DNA of 64,000 bases from Diogma glabrata (GCA_963693315.1 OY856187.1:424382429-424446428), one strand, 5' to 3'; counted from the first letter of the stretch, positions 21,301 to 32,940 are shown. Translations and numbers: made by a program. Notes: generated by a model not told the origin, from the letters alone.

Positions 21301-23356
21301 TTACTAGCCAACAATAGTAGGCTTACTGGTTTGGCAGTTTTCAAAAGAAAAGAAAACATAACATACTAGGACATGAACATTAACAGGAAGGAAGGAATGG
21401 GAGTTAAGGGTAGGAAGGAAAGAGGGAGGTGGTGGGAAAAAGGAAAATCAACGCAGAAATTACAAATCCATCGCCACAAGGAAAGAGCATGCGGCAAGCA
21501 ATATATTAAGCATAAGGCAGCAGTAGTGACAAAATCACAATTTGAGAAGAAAGCAAGAAATTAAGACCAGACGGTATCAGAGCAGATCATATAAGTAAAA
21601 AGCTTGGATCGAAAACTAGAGACAGACATGTTGAACCGCTTAAGCACCGGCGTAAGGTCATTAAACAGCTTTGACGTTCTAATCGAGTACGGGAGAGCAT
21701 AGGTGTTGCAACTTATGGAAGGAAGGGTAATTAAATACAGTCGAGTTGAAGGACCAAAAATAAACCATTTCATCAAATACAGTGGACACTCATATTTGAG
21801 TTTAAAGAAGAGAAGAAGGAGTCGCATCCTTACATGGTCATTAAATGATGTGCCGATAAGCTTTATAGCGAAGCTGGATGTGTTGTCTAATTTTGAGACC
21901 GTAAACGAACCGAACCACCCAGTTAAAAGACTTCTTAACTAAACCGATATTCTCCAAGGTGCAGCCAGAGTAGACCTCAATGCCATAATAAATTTTTAAA
22001 AAATGTAATAACAATATTTCTAAAAAAATTTTTTGTTCAGTGATCCTGAAACTATTTTAAAAGATTATAATACTTTTCTCTAAATTAACCTGATTTTTTC
22101 AATTTATTAATCTCTTACAAATAAAAATAAATCATCAAATAATAATGTGATAATGATGATGTCATGCAAAAATACTTGAATTCAAGAAAAAATATATTTG
22201 AATATTTTGTTTGTATATGAAATCAGCTGTACACAATAGAATTACGTTAAAGTAAATATTGTTTGACAAACCACTTTTGTACAATTTTTTTTGTCTAAGA
22301 ACAACACAGTGAAAGAGAGAAAAATGTATTTATATATATTTCAAATAATTTTCAAAACTGAATAAATTATGGTATGGGAATAAGTTTTAATTATATTTTT
22401 TTTTATGTAGAATAACAATTGTTTTACCTGTTTCTATTTTAAGTTTATCAACATGATCGGCTAATATTTTCACCCAATGATGTAGTTGATCCTGCCAACT
22501 CCATGGTGAATTCATCGAAACAGTGAGTATGATTAAAGTGTGTGCATAATTTACTTCATTTAAAGCAAATTTTAATAGATTTATATGACCAGGATCTCCA
22601 TCTAGTACCCAAACACCTAATCGTGTGATATCTTAAAAATCAAACAAATTAAAAAATATCTAACCATGCAAATTTAAATCATTTTATATTTACCATCACG
22701 ATATTCATCTCTAACATCTATATATGCATATTCAAGCCCGGATCCTTTTTTAGGATCTTCGACACCTTGTAATTTTGCAATAAGCGTCGTTTTTCCTGTT
22801 GTATTATCGCCTAGTACTAATACCGATTTGTTTGATGGTAATTTTGTACTGCCTGATTTCTGGACTTCGCTTAATATTTCAGACCTATAAATTTAGATAA
22901 AAAAACATTAATTAATACAAACTTGGCTCAAACTATTATCTAAAGTTAAACTAATTCAAAACATAAACATTGAATCATCAAGGTAGAAATTAAAAAAAAA
23001 AATGCAAAGGCATAACTTTTGTTGTTATATTTTTAGTTTTTATCTTTTTTTGTCTGCGAAGAAAACTCACAAAAATAAAAAGAAAATATTTGTACAATTT
23101 TGATAAATTTTGTTTTATAATTTAGAAGATTTCGATATTAAAACCTAAATGGAATCAAATAAAACAATAGATTCCTAAATAAACTGTTACGACTTGTCCA
23201 AGGTGTGACACATCCAAACACCAAAACAGGCGTAAAAAAAATTTGTGTTCGGTTAAAGAGAAAATGCTAAACTTACCATAAGTTTTCTTTTGTGTCATTA
23301 TTATCTTTTTTTTTAATTATCGGTATTGCATTATTCAATATTGATGTAATTTCCAT
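9344..23356 (-). CDS. Dlic: Cytoplasmic dynein light intermediate chain
   Basis: Eight exons on the minus strand: 23356-23277, 22884-22694, 22631-22428, 11283-11084, 11025-10796, 10734-10623, 9835-9653 and 9592-9344. All junctions are GT-AG, phases agree, and the total is 482 aa, as expected for animal DLIC. The N-terminal Ras-like domain has a P-loop, GDNTTGKTT, at residues 52-60, then [17 protein letters not shown] and the dynein-LIC motif [10 protein letters not shown]. Later come [17 protein letters not shown] and EKDAVLIPAGWDN. The C-terminal tail is Gly/Pro/Gln-rich with a short helix ([14 protein letters not shown]) that in this family binds cargo adaptors. The protein links dynein heavy chain to adaptors for minus-end transport. 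Intron 3 is 11.1 kb and packed with mobile-element remains, while all other introns are short. Confidence 0.96.
10075..10260. repeat. Dispersed repeat, related to 52525-52690
   Basis: Within a dynein LIC intron, words such as GTGTGAATTCGTAGGAT, TCCTAAGTCAC, TTATTGATTG and CAATGTGAAATCAA occur in the same order near 52540-52660. This is a diverged interspersed repeat of unknown class with no coding content. Confidence 0.55.
12130..16103. repeat. Pair of inverted ends enclosing a LINE (possible Tc1/mariner-like element)
   Basis: TCGCTGGCATAAAACAATAA at 12130 is inverted as TTGTTTTTCTATGCCAGCGA ending at 16103. Both ends are bordered by TA, the Tc1/mariner target. GATATCTT-like words lie just inside both ends. 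If this is one element, the LINE at 12958-15760 jumped into it. A similar end (CGCTGGCATAAAAACATTAT) occurs near 63170. No transposase is visible. Confidence 0.45.
12958..15760 (+). mobile_element. Degenerate jockey-like LINE retrotransposon
   Basis: A non-LTR element opposite to the host gene. It shows, in order, endonuclease motifs ([15 protein letters not shown] at about 12990; VIVTGDFN at about 13320) and reverse transcriptase segments ([15 protein letters not shown] at about 14205, [16 protein letters not shown] after 14475, then a decayed catalytic region around 14750-14830). The C-terminal region follows ([14 protein letters not shown] at about 15250; [10 protein letters not shown]). 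Frameshifts and stops split the frame into at least eight pieces, so it is dead. It is 5'-truncated, starting inside the endonuclease. The 3' end has a recognisable tail (AAAAGGTATTTATGTGTTGT) that recurs inverted at about 46310-46365 and 47045-47105. Confidence 0.88.
17169..17329. repeat. Palindrome with 53 bp arms
   Basis: Arms 17169-17221 and 17277-17329 are apparently perfect inverted copies around a 55 bp loop. Arms and loop are both AT-rich and non-coding. Confidence 0.85.
17330..18840. repeat. Possible old hAT-like element (TAGAGATG ends) and unclassified repeats
   Basis: TAGAGATGGCAG at 17329 and CATCTCTA near 18832 are inverted end motifs of the sort seen on hAT elements. No 8 bp target duplication could be confirmed because the left side abuts a palindrome. 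The interior holds one copy of the short repeat shared with 12460 and 20780, but no coding region. Confidence 0.3.
19205..19530 (+). pseudogene. Reverse transcriptase fragment of an R1/jockey-type LINE
   Basis: A short frame reads [20 protein letters not shown] and then [15 protein letters not shown], matching the layout of the segment after the RT catalytic core in R1/jockey ORF2 (RPPT...YLGV.LD). After a frameshift it continues with [13 protein letters not shown], the next conserved block. Both ends are lost and it has no neighbouring element structure. It is a small relic, from a family different from the LINE at 12958. Confidence 0.7.
19531..20974. other. Intronic sequence without a supported gene
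   Basis: About 1.4 kb with short unrelated open frames only. One copy of the short dispersed repeat shared with 12460 and 17860 lies at about 20780-20970. Confidence 0.4.
20975..22000 (-). pseudogene. LINE 3' fragment (ORF2 C-terminus and tail)
   Basis: Read leftward, this gives the last part of a LINE ORF2: [10 protein letters not shown], a frame-broken middle, then [13 protein letters not shown] and [12 protein letters not shown], a typical C-terminal block of jockey/CR1-type elements. The 3' UTR follows and ends in repeated TAAATAAA. The tail phrase ATTGGGCCTCGGCCTGTTTG (on the minus strand near 21020) recurs on the plus strand at about 59056, so a second 3' end of the same family lies there. 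Confidence 0.72.
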
Positions 23357-24360
23357 TGTGGTAACAATTTAAAAATAAATATTACTAAGCAAAGAAATAA
23401 ATTAATTGAAAAACTTTTGCACCTTTCTTATATTTTTCTGACACTTTGATCATCACATCACTAGAATGACACGTGTGATGTTAGCTACAATATCTATTGA
23501 CATTTAATAAAACCCTAAAGACAAATTGGATTGAATATGTTCGTAGGACTCAATCGATGTTTGAATTTATATTTGGTATAATGAATAATTTTTAAAAATA
23601 ATTCGGTTACAAATTTGTTGTAATTTCTTACCAATTTGAAATCATTTACCTAACTCCAGTTTTAATCCTTTAAACTTAATGGATTGCCTTAGGAATTAAC
23701 CAGTCGTAATAATAACTTACCAGTGTGTTTATAAAACTCAAAATTTAAAAAAACGTATTTCAGTTGGATAAAAACAAATTTATAACTGAAGAAAATAAAT
23801 ATAAACTAAAGTAAAAACATAATTGTTTTAAATAATATGATTAAAAAAAATTGTTTTAATTATACAAATGGATAAAACTATCTAGAATTATAACTGAAAT
23901 ATATTCTTTTTAAAAATTTGTAAAATCAGTTCAAAAATTTGATTAAAAATAACAAACACCTTTAATTTAAATCTTATTGACGGTGATCGTTTTACTGTAT
24001 TTTCGATATTCTAATTAGATAAAAACATGGTGTACAAATAAAACAACAAGACCTTAGTTTAATATAAACTCAGTTAGTTCCAATTAGTTTTTTTAAAGTT
24101 AAATTCCTACACAACTTAAATAATTTTTTGATATTTACTTTTGATTGTTAAATTAAATCCTGATGATTATCGCAGAATGTCAAAAGTAATTTTCTTTTTA
24201 TTAAAAATCATTTCAAATATTTAATTTTCAATGATTCAAGAGTTCAGTTATTCACAAATTGTTCGTTTTGTTTTTAAAGATTTTTTTTTAATTTTGAGAA
24301 ACTAGTGTTTTATATAAATTAAGGAGCATCATTTTTATTTTGTTGATAATGTTGTGTTTA
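23357..24360. promoter_or_regulatory. Spacer between NAA15 and dynein LIC
   Basis: One kilobase separates the NAA15 stop codon from the dynein LIC start codon. Both genes read leftward. The part near 23360-23500 must contain the dynein LIC promoter, but no distinct core element was recognised. The remainder is plain AT-rich sequence. Confidence 0.4.
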
Positions 24361-27300
24361 TTACTTCGAATCGATTTGATCTACTAAATCATTTTCATTT
24401 GTTGATTTAAGATCGTCATTATGATTTTCTAAAGGTTGTGGGTCTTTAAAATCAATGGCGTATGGAAAAACCTTACGAGATTTTAATTTATACTCTGCAA
24501 CTAAACTGCTTGATTCACCAAACACATCATTTTCAAGAGCATTTAAAACAGTCGTGCAACCCTGAAAAATGAATTTAAAAAATAAAACAAATTCGTTATG
24601 GGAAAAAAATTATGATGCTATACCTTTAAATCCAAATGTCTCTCATCAAAGTTCATAACTAAATCAATAGCATATTGTTTTTTCGTTGAATCTAATTCGT
24701 ATGTTATTTTAGCTACTTCTAAAACATGATAAATTGAAGTACCAAATTTGTTCAAAACTATATTATTTAATTCTTTTGCATCTTTTCCTTGAAATAAATT
24801 ATTTAATTCTTTGTCAATAACTACTTTAACATTTGGATGTATGTCCTTGGTTGAATTCAAAACTTTCTGAAACCTTAAAATACATGAATGCAGTACGGGA
24901 TGACTCGGATCAAGTTTTCTAGCTCGTTTTATTGATTGCAACATTAATAGTAATTTATTTTTACGATAATAAATTTCAAACGCCATCAAATGAGTTTGAA
25001 TATAATCTTTGGCTAGTAATTGCAATGGTCTCAGAAACTCAATTGCCTTTTCCAGTGGATCGACTGGTCTTGCAAGTTTATCGGGTATTAATTCATCAAG
25101 TTGTGGTGCTTCCGGATCGCCTTCTTGATTATGCTGTTGTCGTGATTTATTATGTTGTTCTTTTTTAACCTGTGCTTGAGCGGCTTGTTGGCTTTGTAAT
25201 TCTGCTTTTTTCTTTGCCTTTCTTTGTTTGTTACGCAGTTTTTTAAGCTCGGATGGTGGAAGATTTTCTTTTAAAAAAATGGGTGGTTTAAAATTTATCA
25301 TAGGAAAGATTATATAGAAATAAAAATTGATTACCTGTATCCAATTCCTCTACCTGTTCTTCGGTAGTTAAAGGCTTGTCGTAAAGTCGAATATAAACCT
25401 AGATAATAAAAATTGTGGAATTCTATATTACACTTTTATATATTCAATATACATACCTCAATCGCACATTGGGCTGCTTTAAAATAAAACGGATGTCGTC
25501 TTAATACATCTTCAAGTCTTAACAATCCAACATAAGCTCGTAAAGTCATCTTCCTCATACAATATGTATGAAAATCAAATTGATCTTCAATTATTTCTGA
25601 AAAATGACGGTCAACTTCATGACACTTTTTTAACGATTCACCCCATTTTTCTAATCGTTGATAAGCTAATGCGCATTCTGTTTGGAACCACATACATTGC
25701 ATTTCATTTAAATTTTCCATTGCCGAAACACCTTCTCTTGTGAATTTAGCACAAATATCTTCGGCTTCCTTTATTAAATTGGCACGTAACATGTATTTTG
25801 CACATTTTGAATTTATATATCGATCGGCGGTATCAAGATTTTGAGCTTCGTCTAAACATTTAAATGCTTCAATTGGATCACCTGCATGTTTATAAATGCA
25901 TCCTTTCGCTACAAAAAGTTCAATTAATGTCGGTGTATGATCTATAGCAGCGTTTATATACTCTAAAGCCTTTTCTGTTTGTCTCAAATGATCATAATGT
26001 TGAGCCATGAAAAATAGATTCCATAGTAAAGCGGAGGCTGGCTCCCGAGGCTGCCCAGATTCACTATCAAACAATGAAAAATGTCCTGATTTTTGTAAGT
26101 TTTCATGATAATCATTAATCAAATTCGTTATTATATCAGCCTTTTCTTTATATTTATAAAGTGATCTAATATTGACAAACAATGGCGGGACTCCCTTTCG
26201 AAGGCCTTTTTTTAAATATTCATCTACTAATGTTCTAAATGTTTCGTTCGATGCTACATCTAACGGTAAACGTCGTGGACATATAGATGTAGGATATTGT
26301 ACCTATAAATAGCAATAATGGATATTCATATTCAAAACAAAATATAGGTTTACGTACTTGGAAGTCCCGATATATTTCAACTATAACTTCTGGATCTGTG
26401 ACTTGTTTTGCTTCTAAATACTTGGAATAATACAAAGTATTTTCAGGATTACGTTTAATTAAGTCGAGATAAATCGGTGTGGCATCATTATGTCGTGACA
26501 TCTTAAGGCACAGATCACCCATCGTTTCCTTAACAGCTAATTTATCAACAATTTGTGCCGAAATGTCTTCTATGTGACTTAAGGCTTTTTCCAAATTACC
26601 AGATTCCTGCAATATCTGGTTCTGATATAACAATAATTCACTATGTTTATAATCGTATGTCTCCTACAAATAAACAGAAACAAATTAATTCTGTAACATA
26701 TTTAGTTGTTTCACGAAAACATACAATTAGAGTTTGAATGAAAGTCTCTAAAATGCTATATGCTGTTTCAAAATCACCTAACAGATGATAACTCATTGCG
26801 AAACCAATCCATGATGCATGTTGAGAGGGCCGAAGTTTGAATAACTGATGTCTGGTTTCCTATAATATTCAAATTAAGACTCTGGATTTAGAAAAAATTG
26901 AAAAAAAGTTAGTTACCCTATATCCTTCTAAATCACGCATTTGAATTTGCAGCAACGATAAATCTCTTAAAATTTGAATATTATCTTTTTCCCATTTTAA
27001 AGCATTACGATAACATTTAATGGCCTCATCATATTTTTTATCGGATCTTTGTAGTAAACCATATACGTGCCAACATACATGAGATTTTAAATCATTTCGT
27101 AAGCCTCGTCTAACATAATCATACGCTTCATCTTTTCTTCCTAAACAGTTCAATGTTAGACCTTTCATAGCCAATGTTTCTCCATGTTCAGTATATTTAG
27201 GATTCGTTAGTATTTGTTTAGCTAATTTCAACCCATTTTTATATTGTTTCATTTCATAACATTTCTAAAATAAACAATAAATATTGTGTTTTATTTGAAT

Positions 27301-27644
27301 AATTTTTATTTAGAATTGAATCATTAATAATGTAATGTGTAATATACTTTTAAGGTTAGGTTTGTATTTTTCATATAACTAATATATTACATTACAAAAT
27401 ATTTTATTTATATAAAAGATGTAAAGAAAAAAAAAGAAAATAACCCATATCATTCATTTAAACAATATTATTATATATTTTTTTGGAAAAACAAATCTCT
27501 TTGATAAATAATAAAAGGAATAAATTTTTTGTATGGCGCCGCGTGAAAAAAATGTCAAAATAATTAACTTTTCCGTCAACTCCTTACCAGCATTTTTCTG
27601 TAAAGAGCTGCTTCTTTAGGTGGTAACGGATCATTGCAAGGCAT
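24361..27644 (-). CDS. Naa15: NatA auxiliary subunit NAA15 (Nat1)
   Basis: Eight exons on the minus strand: 27644-27588, 27264-26917, 26859-26725, 26663-26358, 26302-25457, 25398-25335, 25267-24624 and 24561-24361. Phases are consistent and the total is 866 aa, the same length as human NAA15. It is a TPR superhelix. Conserved blocks include [57 protein letters not shown] and [15 protein letters not shown]. Near the C-terminus come a lysine-rich stretch ([17 protein letters not shown]) and [16 protein letters not shown]. With the catalytic subunit NAA10 it forms NatA at the ribosome, acetylating N-termini exposed after Met removal. Introns are 55-70 bp except the first (323 bp). No lesion is seen. 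Confidence 0.97.
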
Positions 27645-27962
27645 TTTGATGAGGCCACTACTAAGTACTTATAACAGAAAAATTTTTAAATCAATTTATT
27701 ATTATTTTAATTTACTAAAATTGTTATCATGCCCGGAAACCCCGACGTTCAGATCGACCGAACGAACGATTTTAAGCTAAAATGTCATTCTTATTTTACA
27801 GCGGTGTAATTCTTCTAATGTCATTAATTTTATGCATTGAACTATAGTTTAGTATGTTTTCATTAAAGATACCCACTAAGTTTTTGTTACTAGTAACATG
27901 TTAGTAGTCGGTTACCATTCCTAAAAGTCCATTAGTTAGAGCGAGACAGACTATTAATTCTC
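27645..27962. promoter_or_regulatory. NAA15 upstream region
   Basis: About 320 bp between the NAA15 start codon and the first MITE. A short GC-richer patch around 27730-27765 stands out from the AT-rich background and may belong to the promoter. No defined factor-binding site can be claimed. Confidence 0.4.
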
Positions 27963-27965
27963 TTA

Positions 27966-28153
27966 AGCCTCGTTGACACTAGGTTTGTTTACAAGCTGCT
28001 AGTTGGCGAGTAGATTGTAAAGTAGCCAACCAATCAACTTTTTCGGTAGATCTGCTAGTTAGATTGTAAACAAGATTACACTAGGCGAGTTTACAAGCTG
28101 CTAGTAAACTCGCTGGATAGTAGATTGTAAACTATCTTAGTGTCAACGAGGCT
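27966..28153. mobile_element. MITE family B (AGCCTCGTTGACACTA ends), TTA duplication
   Basis: A 188 bp element with inverted ends AGCCTCGTTGACACTA...TAGTGTCAACGAGGCT, flanked by TTA at 27963-27965 and 28154-28156. The 3 bp TTA target fits PIF/Harbinger. The interior reuses modules such as TTTACAAGCTGCTAGT and GTAGATTGTAAA. A larger copy is at 56010-56387. Confidence 0.85.
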
Positions 28154-28924
28154 TTAGGTTCCGTTTATGTTGAGGCTTCTTAAAATGAGCCTATATAGCA
28201 TCGAGTCAAGCAGTGATACAAAGCCTCCGATATATAGAAGCCTAACTCATTTTTTAGCACAAACCAAATCGTGCACTTGTAGCGCCATTTTGGAATTAAA
28301 ACTCAATACAAAAAAAATTCAAATAACCACCATAACGCCCATCTGGAAAGCTAAAACTCCATATAAAAAAATTCAAAAAAATTTAATCAATAACACTAAT
28401 CCAATTTTTTGCATATGGCAATGTTCATTGTTTATTGCAAATGGAGTAAATTAGTAGGGCTATGATATTTATTTATTTATTTATTTATTTACTCATTAAC
28501 ATGCCTTAAGCACACTCGGGCTTATGATTGACATTCATAGAACTTATTTATTTAGAACATTTACATTTTACGTCTAAAACTAAAGCTTAAAATATAAATT
28601 AAAATAAAACTAAAATGATATGATATCGGCGGTTTTGAGTGATAAAAGCGTTGAATAACGCTATTCTTTTAGAGTGTTTATGTTAGAACTTCGAGAATTT
28701 TAATAAAATTTATAAAAATATGTACTATAAACATAACTAATTTAATAATTAATTTTCCATAAACTCCATAAATTCAAATTAATTATAAATAATATTTTTA
28801 TTTTTATGTACTTTTTTATAAAATAAATTAAACGATCATCGATCATAGCTTCGATAGTAGTGACGAAAAAGAACAAATCTGTTAGAATCCAAAGATGTTA
28901 GTTAAAATCCAGCTTAAAACCATT
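28154..28924. repeat. Unclassified repeat sharing sequence with 33950-34150
   Basis: The stretch 28395-28475 (CCAATTTTTTGCATATGGCA onward to GGCTATGATAT) is repeated in inverse orientation at 33960-34145, where a palindromic MITE interrupts it. A TTTA microsatellite begins near 28470. The rest has no supportable gene: one 95-codon frame lacks any known motif and has mobile-element surroundings. Confidence 0.55.
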
Positions 28925-29352
28925 ACTACGTTTCCATGACAAAGTTAACTCGAGTTTCGTTGAGTTAAAAACATGGCGGCGCTAATCCGTATCGTTTCCA
29001 TGATAATATAAAAATTCTTGGAGTTAGCAAAAATTGTGTATTAAAATACATTAAGTGATGACATTAAATGAAAAATACAAAAAGAGATTTGGCTACGACG
29101 GAAAAATTGGATATTTTACTAATGTTTTTTATTATTAATTTACTAGTTTTTTTCTTGAATAATTTCAATTAAAATTTTATTTTCCTCTTCACTCCAAAAA
29201 TTTCGCGACGCCATTTTTACTTTTTGTTTTGTGTTTGTTAACCTTTTCTAATCGCGCTACTTTTGTTGAGTTAAGGTGAGTTAAGAAATTTAACGAAAAC
29301 TCCGTTTCCATGACGAGATAATCCCGGTTAACTCGGTCATGGAAACATGGTA
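28925..29352 (-). mobile_element. MITE with ACGTTTCCATGAC-type ends and a SANT-like N-terminal stub
   Basis: Inverted ends TACTACGTTTCCATGAC and GTCATGGAAACATGGTA enclose about 430 bp. On the minus strand, 29214-29143 reads ATG and then a short frame MASRNFWSEEENKILIEIIQ before a stop three codons later. WSEEEN...LIEII is the opening of a Myb/SANT-like DNA-binding domain of the type carried by Harbinger second genes. The element therefore looks like an internally deleted derivative of an autonomous element that kept the first codons of its DNA-binding gene. Confidence 0.6.
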
Positions 29353-29754
29353 CATATCTCGAACTTGCATCCACAGTTCGTATGTCTAAACCCAGCTTGA
29401 ATGGTATTAAAGGCATGCCACAAGTAAAATATAAACGAACGAATTCGGTCGTTTTAAAACAATGCCACTGTTGTGGTCGAGATGGTGGGAGTCAACATAA
29501 TCAAAAAAACTTTCGTCTTAATAAATAAAAACACAAATATTTAATGATTTATTTAAATTATGTTGTTTTTTTCAATTGTATGCATATTGCATATATAACC
29601 TTTAACAACCGAAAATGTGCCTTGTATTTTAATAAATTCACTTTAGTAGTTTTTATAACTTAAATCTTTTTTTGACTCACTTAACTCTAAAAATTAATTA
29701 TTGCATTTATAGTTTTAAGAACGGCTCTAGTATTTAACTTTTCAAAAAACGACT
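29353..29754. other. Unclassified spacer with part of a CCACA...-type MITE
   Basis: Around 29413-29480 the phrase GTAAAATATAAACGAACGAA resembles the left end of the MITE at 33354-33940, so a partial copy lies here. No gene is seen. Confidence 0.4.
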
Positions 29755-32700
29755 CTTTTTTAGGAGCATAGGCCGTCTACTAGACTGGACCATCTGACTC
29801 TGTTGGGGGCAATCGCTTTCATTTCACCCCATGTCTTGCCGATTTGTTTTGCTTCAGCTAGCACCGGTTTCTTTCATGTCATGGGTGGTCTTCCAACTCA
29901 CCTTTTACCTTGTGGATTCCACTCTAGGGCCATCCTTGTTATATCTTCAGTTGATTTCCTCAGTGTATGTCCTATCCATCTCCATTTCCTTTGTTTTATT
30001 TCGGTCTCAATACCTAAGTGCTCTTTCTGCCGTAGAAGTTCCTGGTTGATGATAGTGTTTGGCCAGAAGCATTTGATCAGTCTTCTCAGGCATTTGTTCA
30101 CAAACACCTGTAGTTGATTTGTGATCTTTCTTGTATGTTTCCACGTTTCACACCCATACAGCAGTACTGACTTGACACATGCATTGAACATTCGTTGCTT
30201 TGTCTTTCTTGACAGGACGGATGCATTCCAGATCTTGTGAAGCATATTGAACGTATTTCTGGCTTTGATAATACGCTGACTGATATCTTCTTCAGTACCG
30301 CCTGTTTTTGCCAAGTACAGTACAGTACAGCCAAGGTACACAAATTTGTCAACTTCATCCACTTGTGTATTGTTGATGGTAATTGGTGTTATCGTTTTGG
30401 TGTTCAATCTCATAGTCTTTGTTTTTCTGATATTAATGTTGAGACCAACTTCATGTGCAAGGGTTGATAGCTTCTGTATTTTCTGCTGCGTGTCCGTATG
30501 TGTGTAGTTTAGATACGTAGTTTAGATCATTGAGCCGTCTTGTTGTGTTCCATTGGATTCCATTTGGACTTGCATCATCGAGTTTTCTCATGATACTATC
30601 TAGTACTATTAGGAATAGTAGCGGGGATAGTACACAGTCTTGTCTCACTCCTTGGTGGTTGTAATATTTATCACTTTGCTGTCCTTTGTTTTGTATTCTG
30701 TTTCCAGCATTCCGATATATTACTTTGATTAGATCAACTATTTTCTTCGGGACGCCCATTTGATTGATTGAGTCGAAGGCGCGCTCGAATTCCACGAAGA
30801 GGAGATACAATGGTGAATTCCATTCGTTTGATTGCTCTATGATGATACGGATTGTGTTGCTATGATCGGTACAGCTTCTTCCTGGTCTAAGGCCGGCTTG
30901 TTCATTTCTTAGTTTCATGTTAATTGATTTGATGGAGATATTCTTTCGAGAATGATCATCGCTAGTATTTTCATTGTTGTGTTGAGCAGAGATATAACTC
31001 TCCAATTTTTGCATTCTCTTAGATCACCTTTCTTTGGAATTGTTATGGTTAAACCCTCTTTCCATTTGGTTGGAATTTTACCTTTGTCCCATACATCAGA
31101 TAATAGTGGTGTTAGAGCTTCTGCTATTGTGTTTACATCTGCTTTGAGTAATTCTGCTCATATATTATTGGTACCAGCAGATTTGTTATTCTTGAGTCTC
31201 TGTATGGCATCTCTAACTTCCCGTTCCGTTGGTGGATGGGTGCTGATAGTTTCGTTATAGTTGTCATCCGAAGACTGCAAATTATCTTTATGTTGCTGGC
31301 AGTTGCCTTCGAAGTATTCTTTCCATCTATTTAGCTGTTGTTCATGTGTTGTGCGGGTTTGACCAGATTCGTCCTTTATTGGTTGAGTGTTTGTGTATTT
31401 GTTAGTGAAGTGACCTTTCTCACGCATTTGTGTAGTGTGCGCATATTTCTATTAGCTGCTGTTGTTTCTGCAGTGAGAATGCTTTCAGTGTATCTTCTGC
31501 GATCATTTCTTGCCATCTTTTTAACTTGTTTTGCTGTACTTTCATATTTGCTGCAGATCTCGGTTGTGTTCTGGTGACACAATTGCAACTTGAGCTGACG
31601 ATGCGCTTCAATTTTCTTCCAGGTATCATCGCTAATCCATGGTTTCCGTGATTTATCTTGATATCCAAGCACACATCTGTAGCAGTTTTGACGTAAGCTT
31701 CTTTAACTTGTTCCAATTTTTCATCAATGCTGGCGGTTTCGTTGTTTGGTAGATTGAGCTTGAGCGATTCTTTGAAGATGTTATTTGTATTTTTGTCGCT
31801 CAATCTATTGATGTTAAATTTCCTCTAACGTGACTTGTTGTGTTTTACAACGGCTCGTTTAATTTTGAATGTTGCAATTACCAGTTGATGGTCGCTGTGT
31901 ATGTCTGCTCCTCGCTTTGCTCTGACGTCTTTTAGTGAGGATAGAAACTTCTTATTCACCAGTACGTGATCAATTTGGTTCTTCCATTTGGTGATGTCCA
32001 AGTGTATTTGTGTATGTTCTTGTGTGAGAACTTGCTGCCTCCTATGAATAGTTGATTTGTGACACAACAATCGATGAGCCTGTCTCCATTACGTGTTGAT
32101 TCTAGTGCATATTTGCCCAGGACTGGATTCCATTCCGGTGTTGTCGGTTCCAATTTTGGCATTGCATTATTTTGATGTCATTTCGGTGTGCACTAGCCAG
32201 TGTTGGTTGGAGCTGTTTGTAGAATTCATCTTTTGTCCCATCATCAGCTTCTTCGGTAGGTACATAGCACTGTATGATCGTTGTATTTCTAATTTTCGAT
32301 TGGAATCTTGCTGTTATTATTCTGCTACTGATTGGCTTCCATTCGAGAAGTGCTTTCTTTGCGTTAGGTGTTGTTAATATTGCTACGCCTTGTTCAAGTG
32401 TGTTGGATTTACCAGAGAACATCATGCAGTTTCCTTACTTGTGTTAGCTCTCCGCTGTTTTTCCATCTTACTTCACTAAACCCTAGTATGTCGATGTTAT
32501 ATTTTCCATTACTTGTGCTAACCTCGATGTTTCTATCAGAGCTCTGACATTCCAGTTTCCTACTCGTGTCCGGGTACCACCGCCAAAGGTCGATATTTGA
32601 TTTTTCCGGTTTTGGTTTGTTTTGTTTCGATTTCTTTCTAGTGTACGTTTCTTTATTCATTTGAATTTCAGATTCCCTTTCGGATTAACAGGTGACTGGG

Positions 32701-32940
32701 CCATCGAATCCTAACCAGTTTCCAGGGCTGCTGGATAAGGTATACTGGCATACCGTGGGTGAGATATTCCTGCTTCAATGTGATTCAATCATATTTCCAT
32801 ATTTTTTTTCTGATGAAGTTCCCAAGCGGTCACCCGTTTAAGTTGTAGACCCTCATAGTGTTGGTTAACTTCCTTGTAAGTGATGTTTTCGTCTTACCCA
32901 CTTCTCCATCTCACCATTCAACTACTCTCAACTCAACTCT
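29755..32940 (-). mobile_element. RTE-type LINE retrotransposon, frameshifted
   Basis: Read leftward, the element shows the endonuclease first (DILGFSEVRWKNSGELTQ at about 32500; IIQCYVPTEEADDGTKDEF at about 32270; LVNKKFLSSLKDVRAKRGAD at about 31950). A linker follows (KPWISDDTWKKIEAHRQLKL), then reverse transcriptase (NEQAGLRPGRSCTDHSNTIR at about 30900; LLFVEFERAFDSI; GVRQDCVLSPLLF). The C-terminal block VYLGCTV...SVLLYGCETWK lies at about 30340-30140. This is the type annotated in many insect genomes as craniofacial development protein 2-like or endonuclease-reverse transcriptase. The RT active-site block is decayed, and the frame is split into at least eight pieces. The 5' leader lies near 32690-32940. 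Confidence 0.88.

Larger units (their letters stand above)
11284..22427. other. Giant intron 3 of dynein LIC, filled with mobile-element remains
   Basis: An 11.1 kb intron between the exon ending at 22428 and the exon starting at 11283. It contains a degenerate jockey-like LINE (12958-15760), a pair of inverted ends that may belong to an older element around it, a 53 bp-arm palindrome (17169-17329), an RT fragment (19216-19530) and a LINE 3' end (20975-22000). Three related copies of a short repeat occur at about 12460-12680, 17860-18080 and 20780-20970. They share phrases such as GTGCTGGCGGA, CAGTCAACGGTAG and GCTGGATTATTG. The rest is AT-rich sequence without features. Confidence 0.8.

Noticed and set aside
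28167..28454. 95-codon open frame
   Set aside because: Part of it is a repeat that also occurs inverted at 33960-34145. No protein motif is present and it is surrounded by MITEs.
29803..32377. Several plus-strand frames of 70-104 codons
   Set aside because: They are antisense shadows of the RTE-type LINE, whose minus-strand frames carry clear endonuclease and reverse transcriptase motifs.
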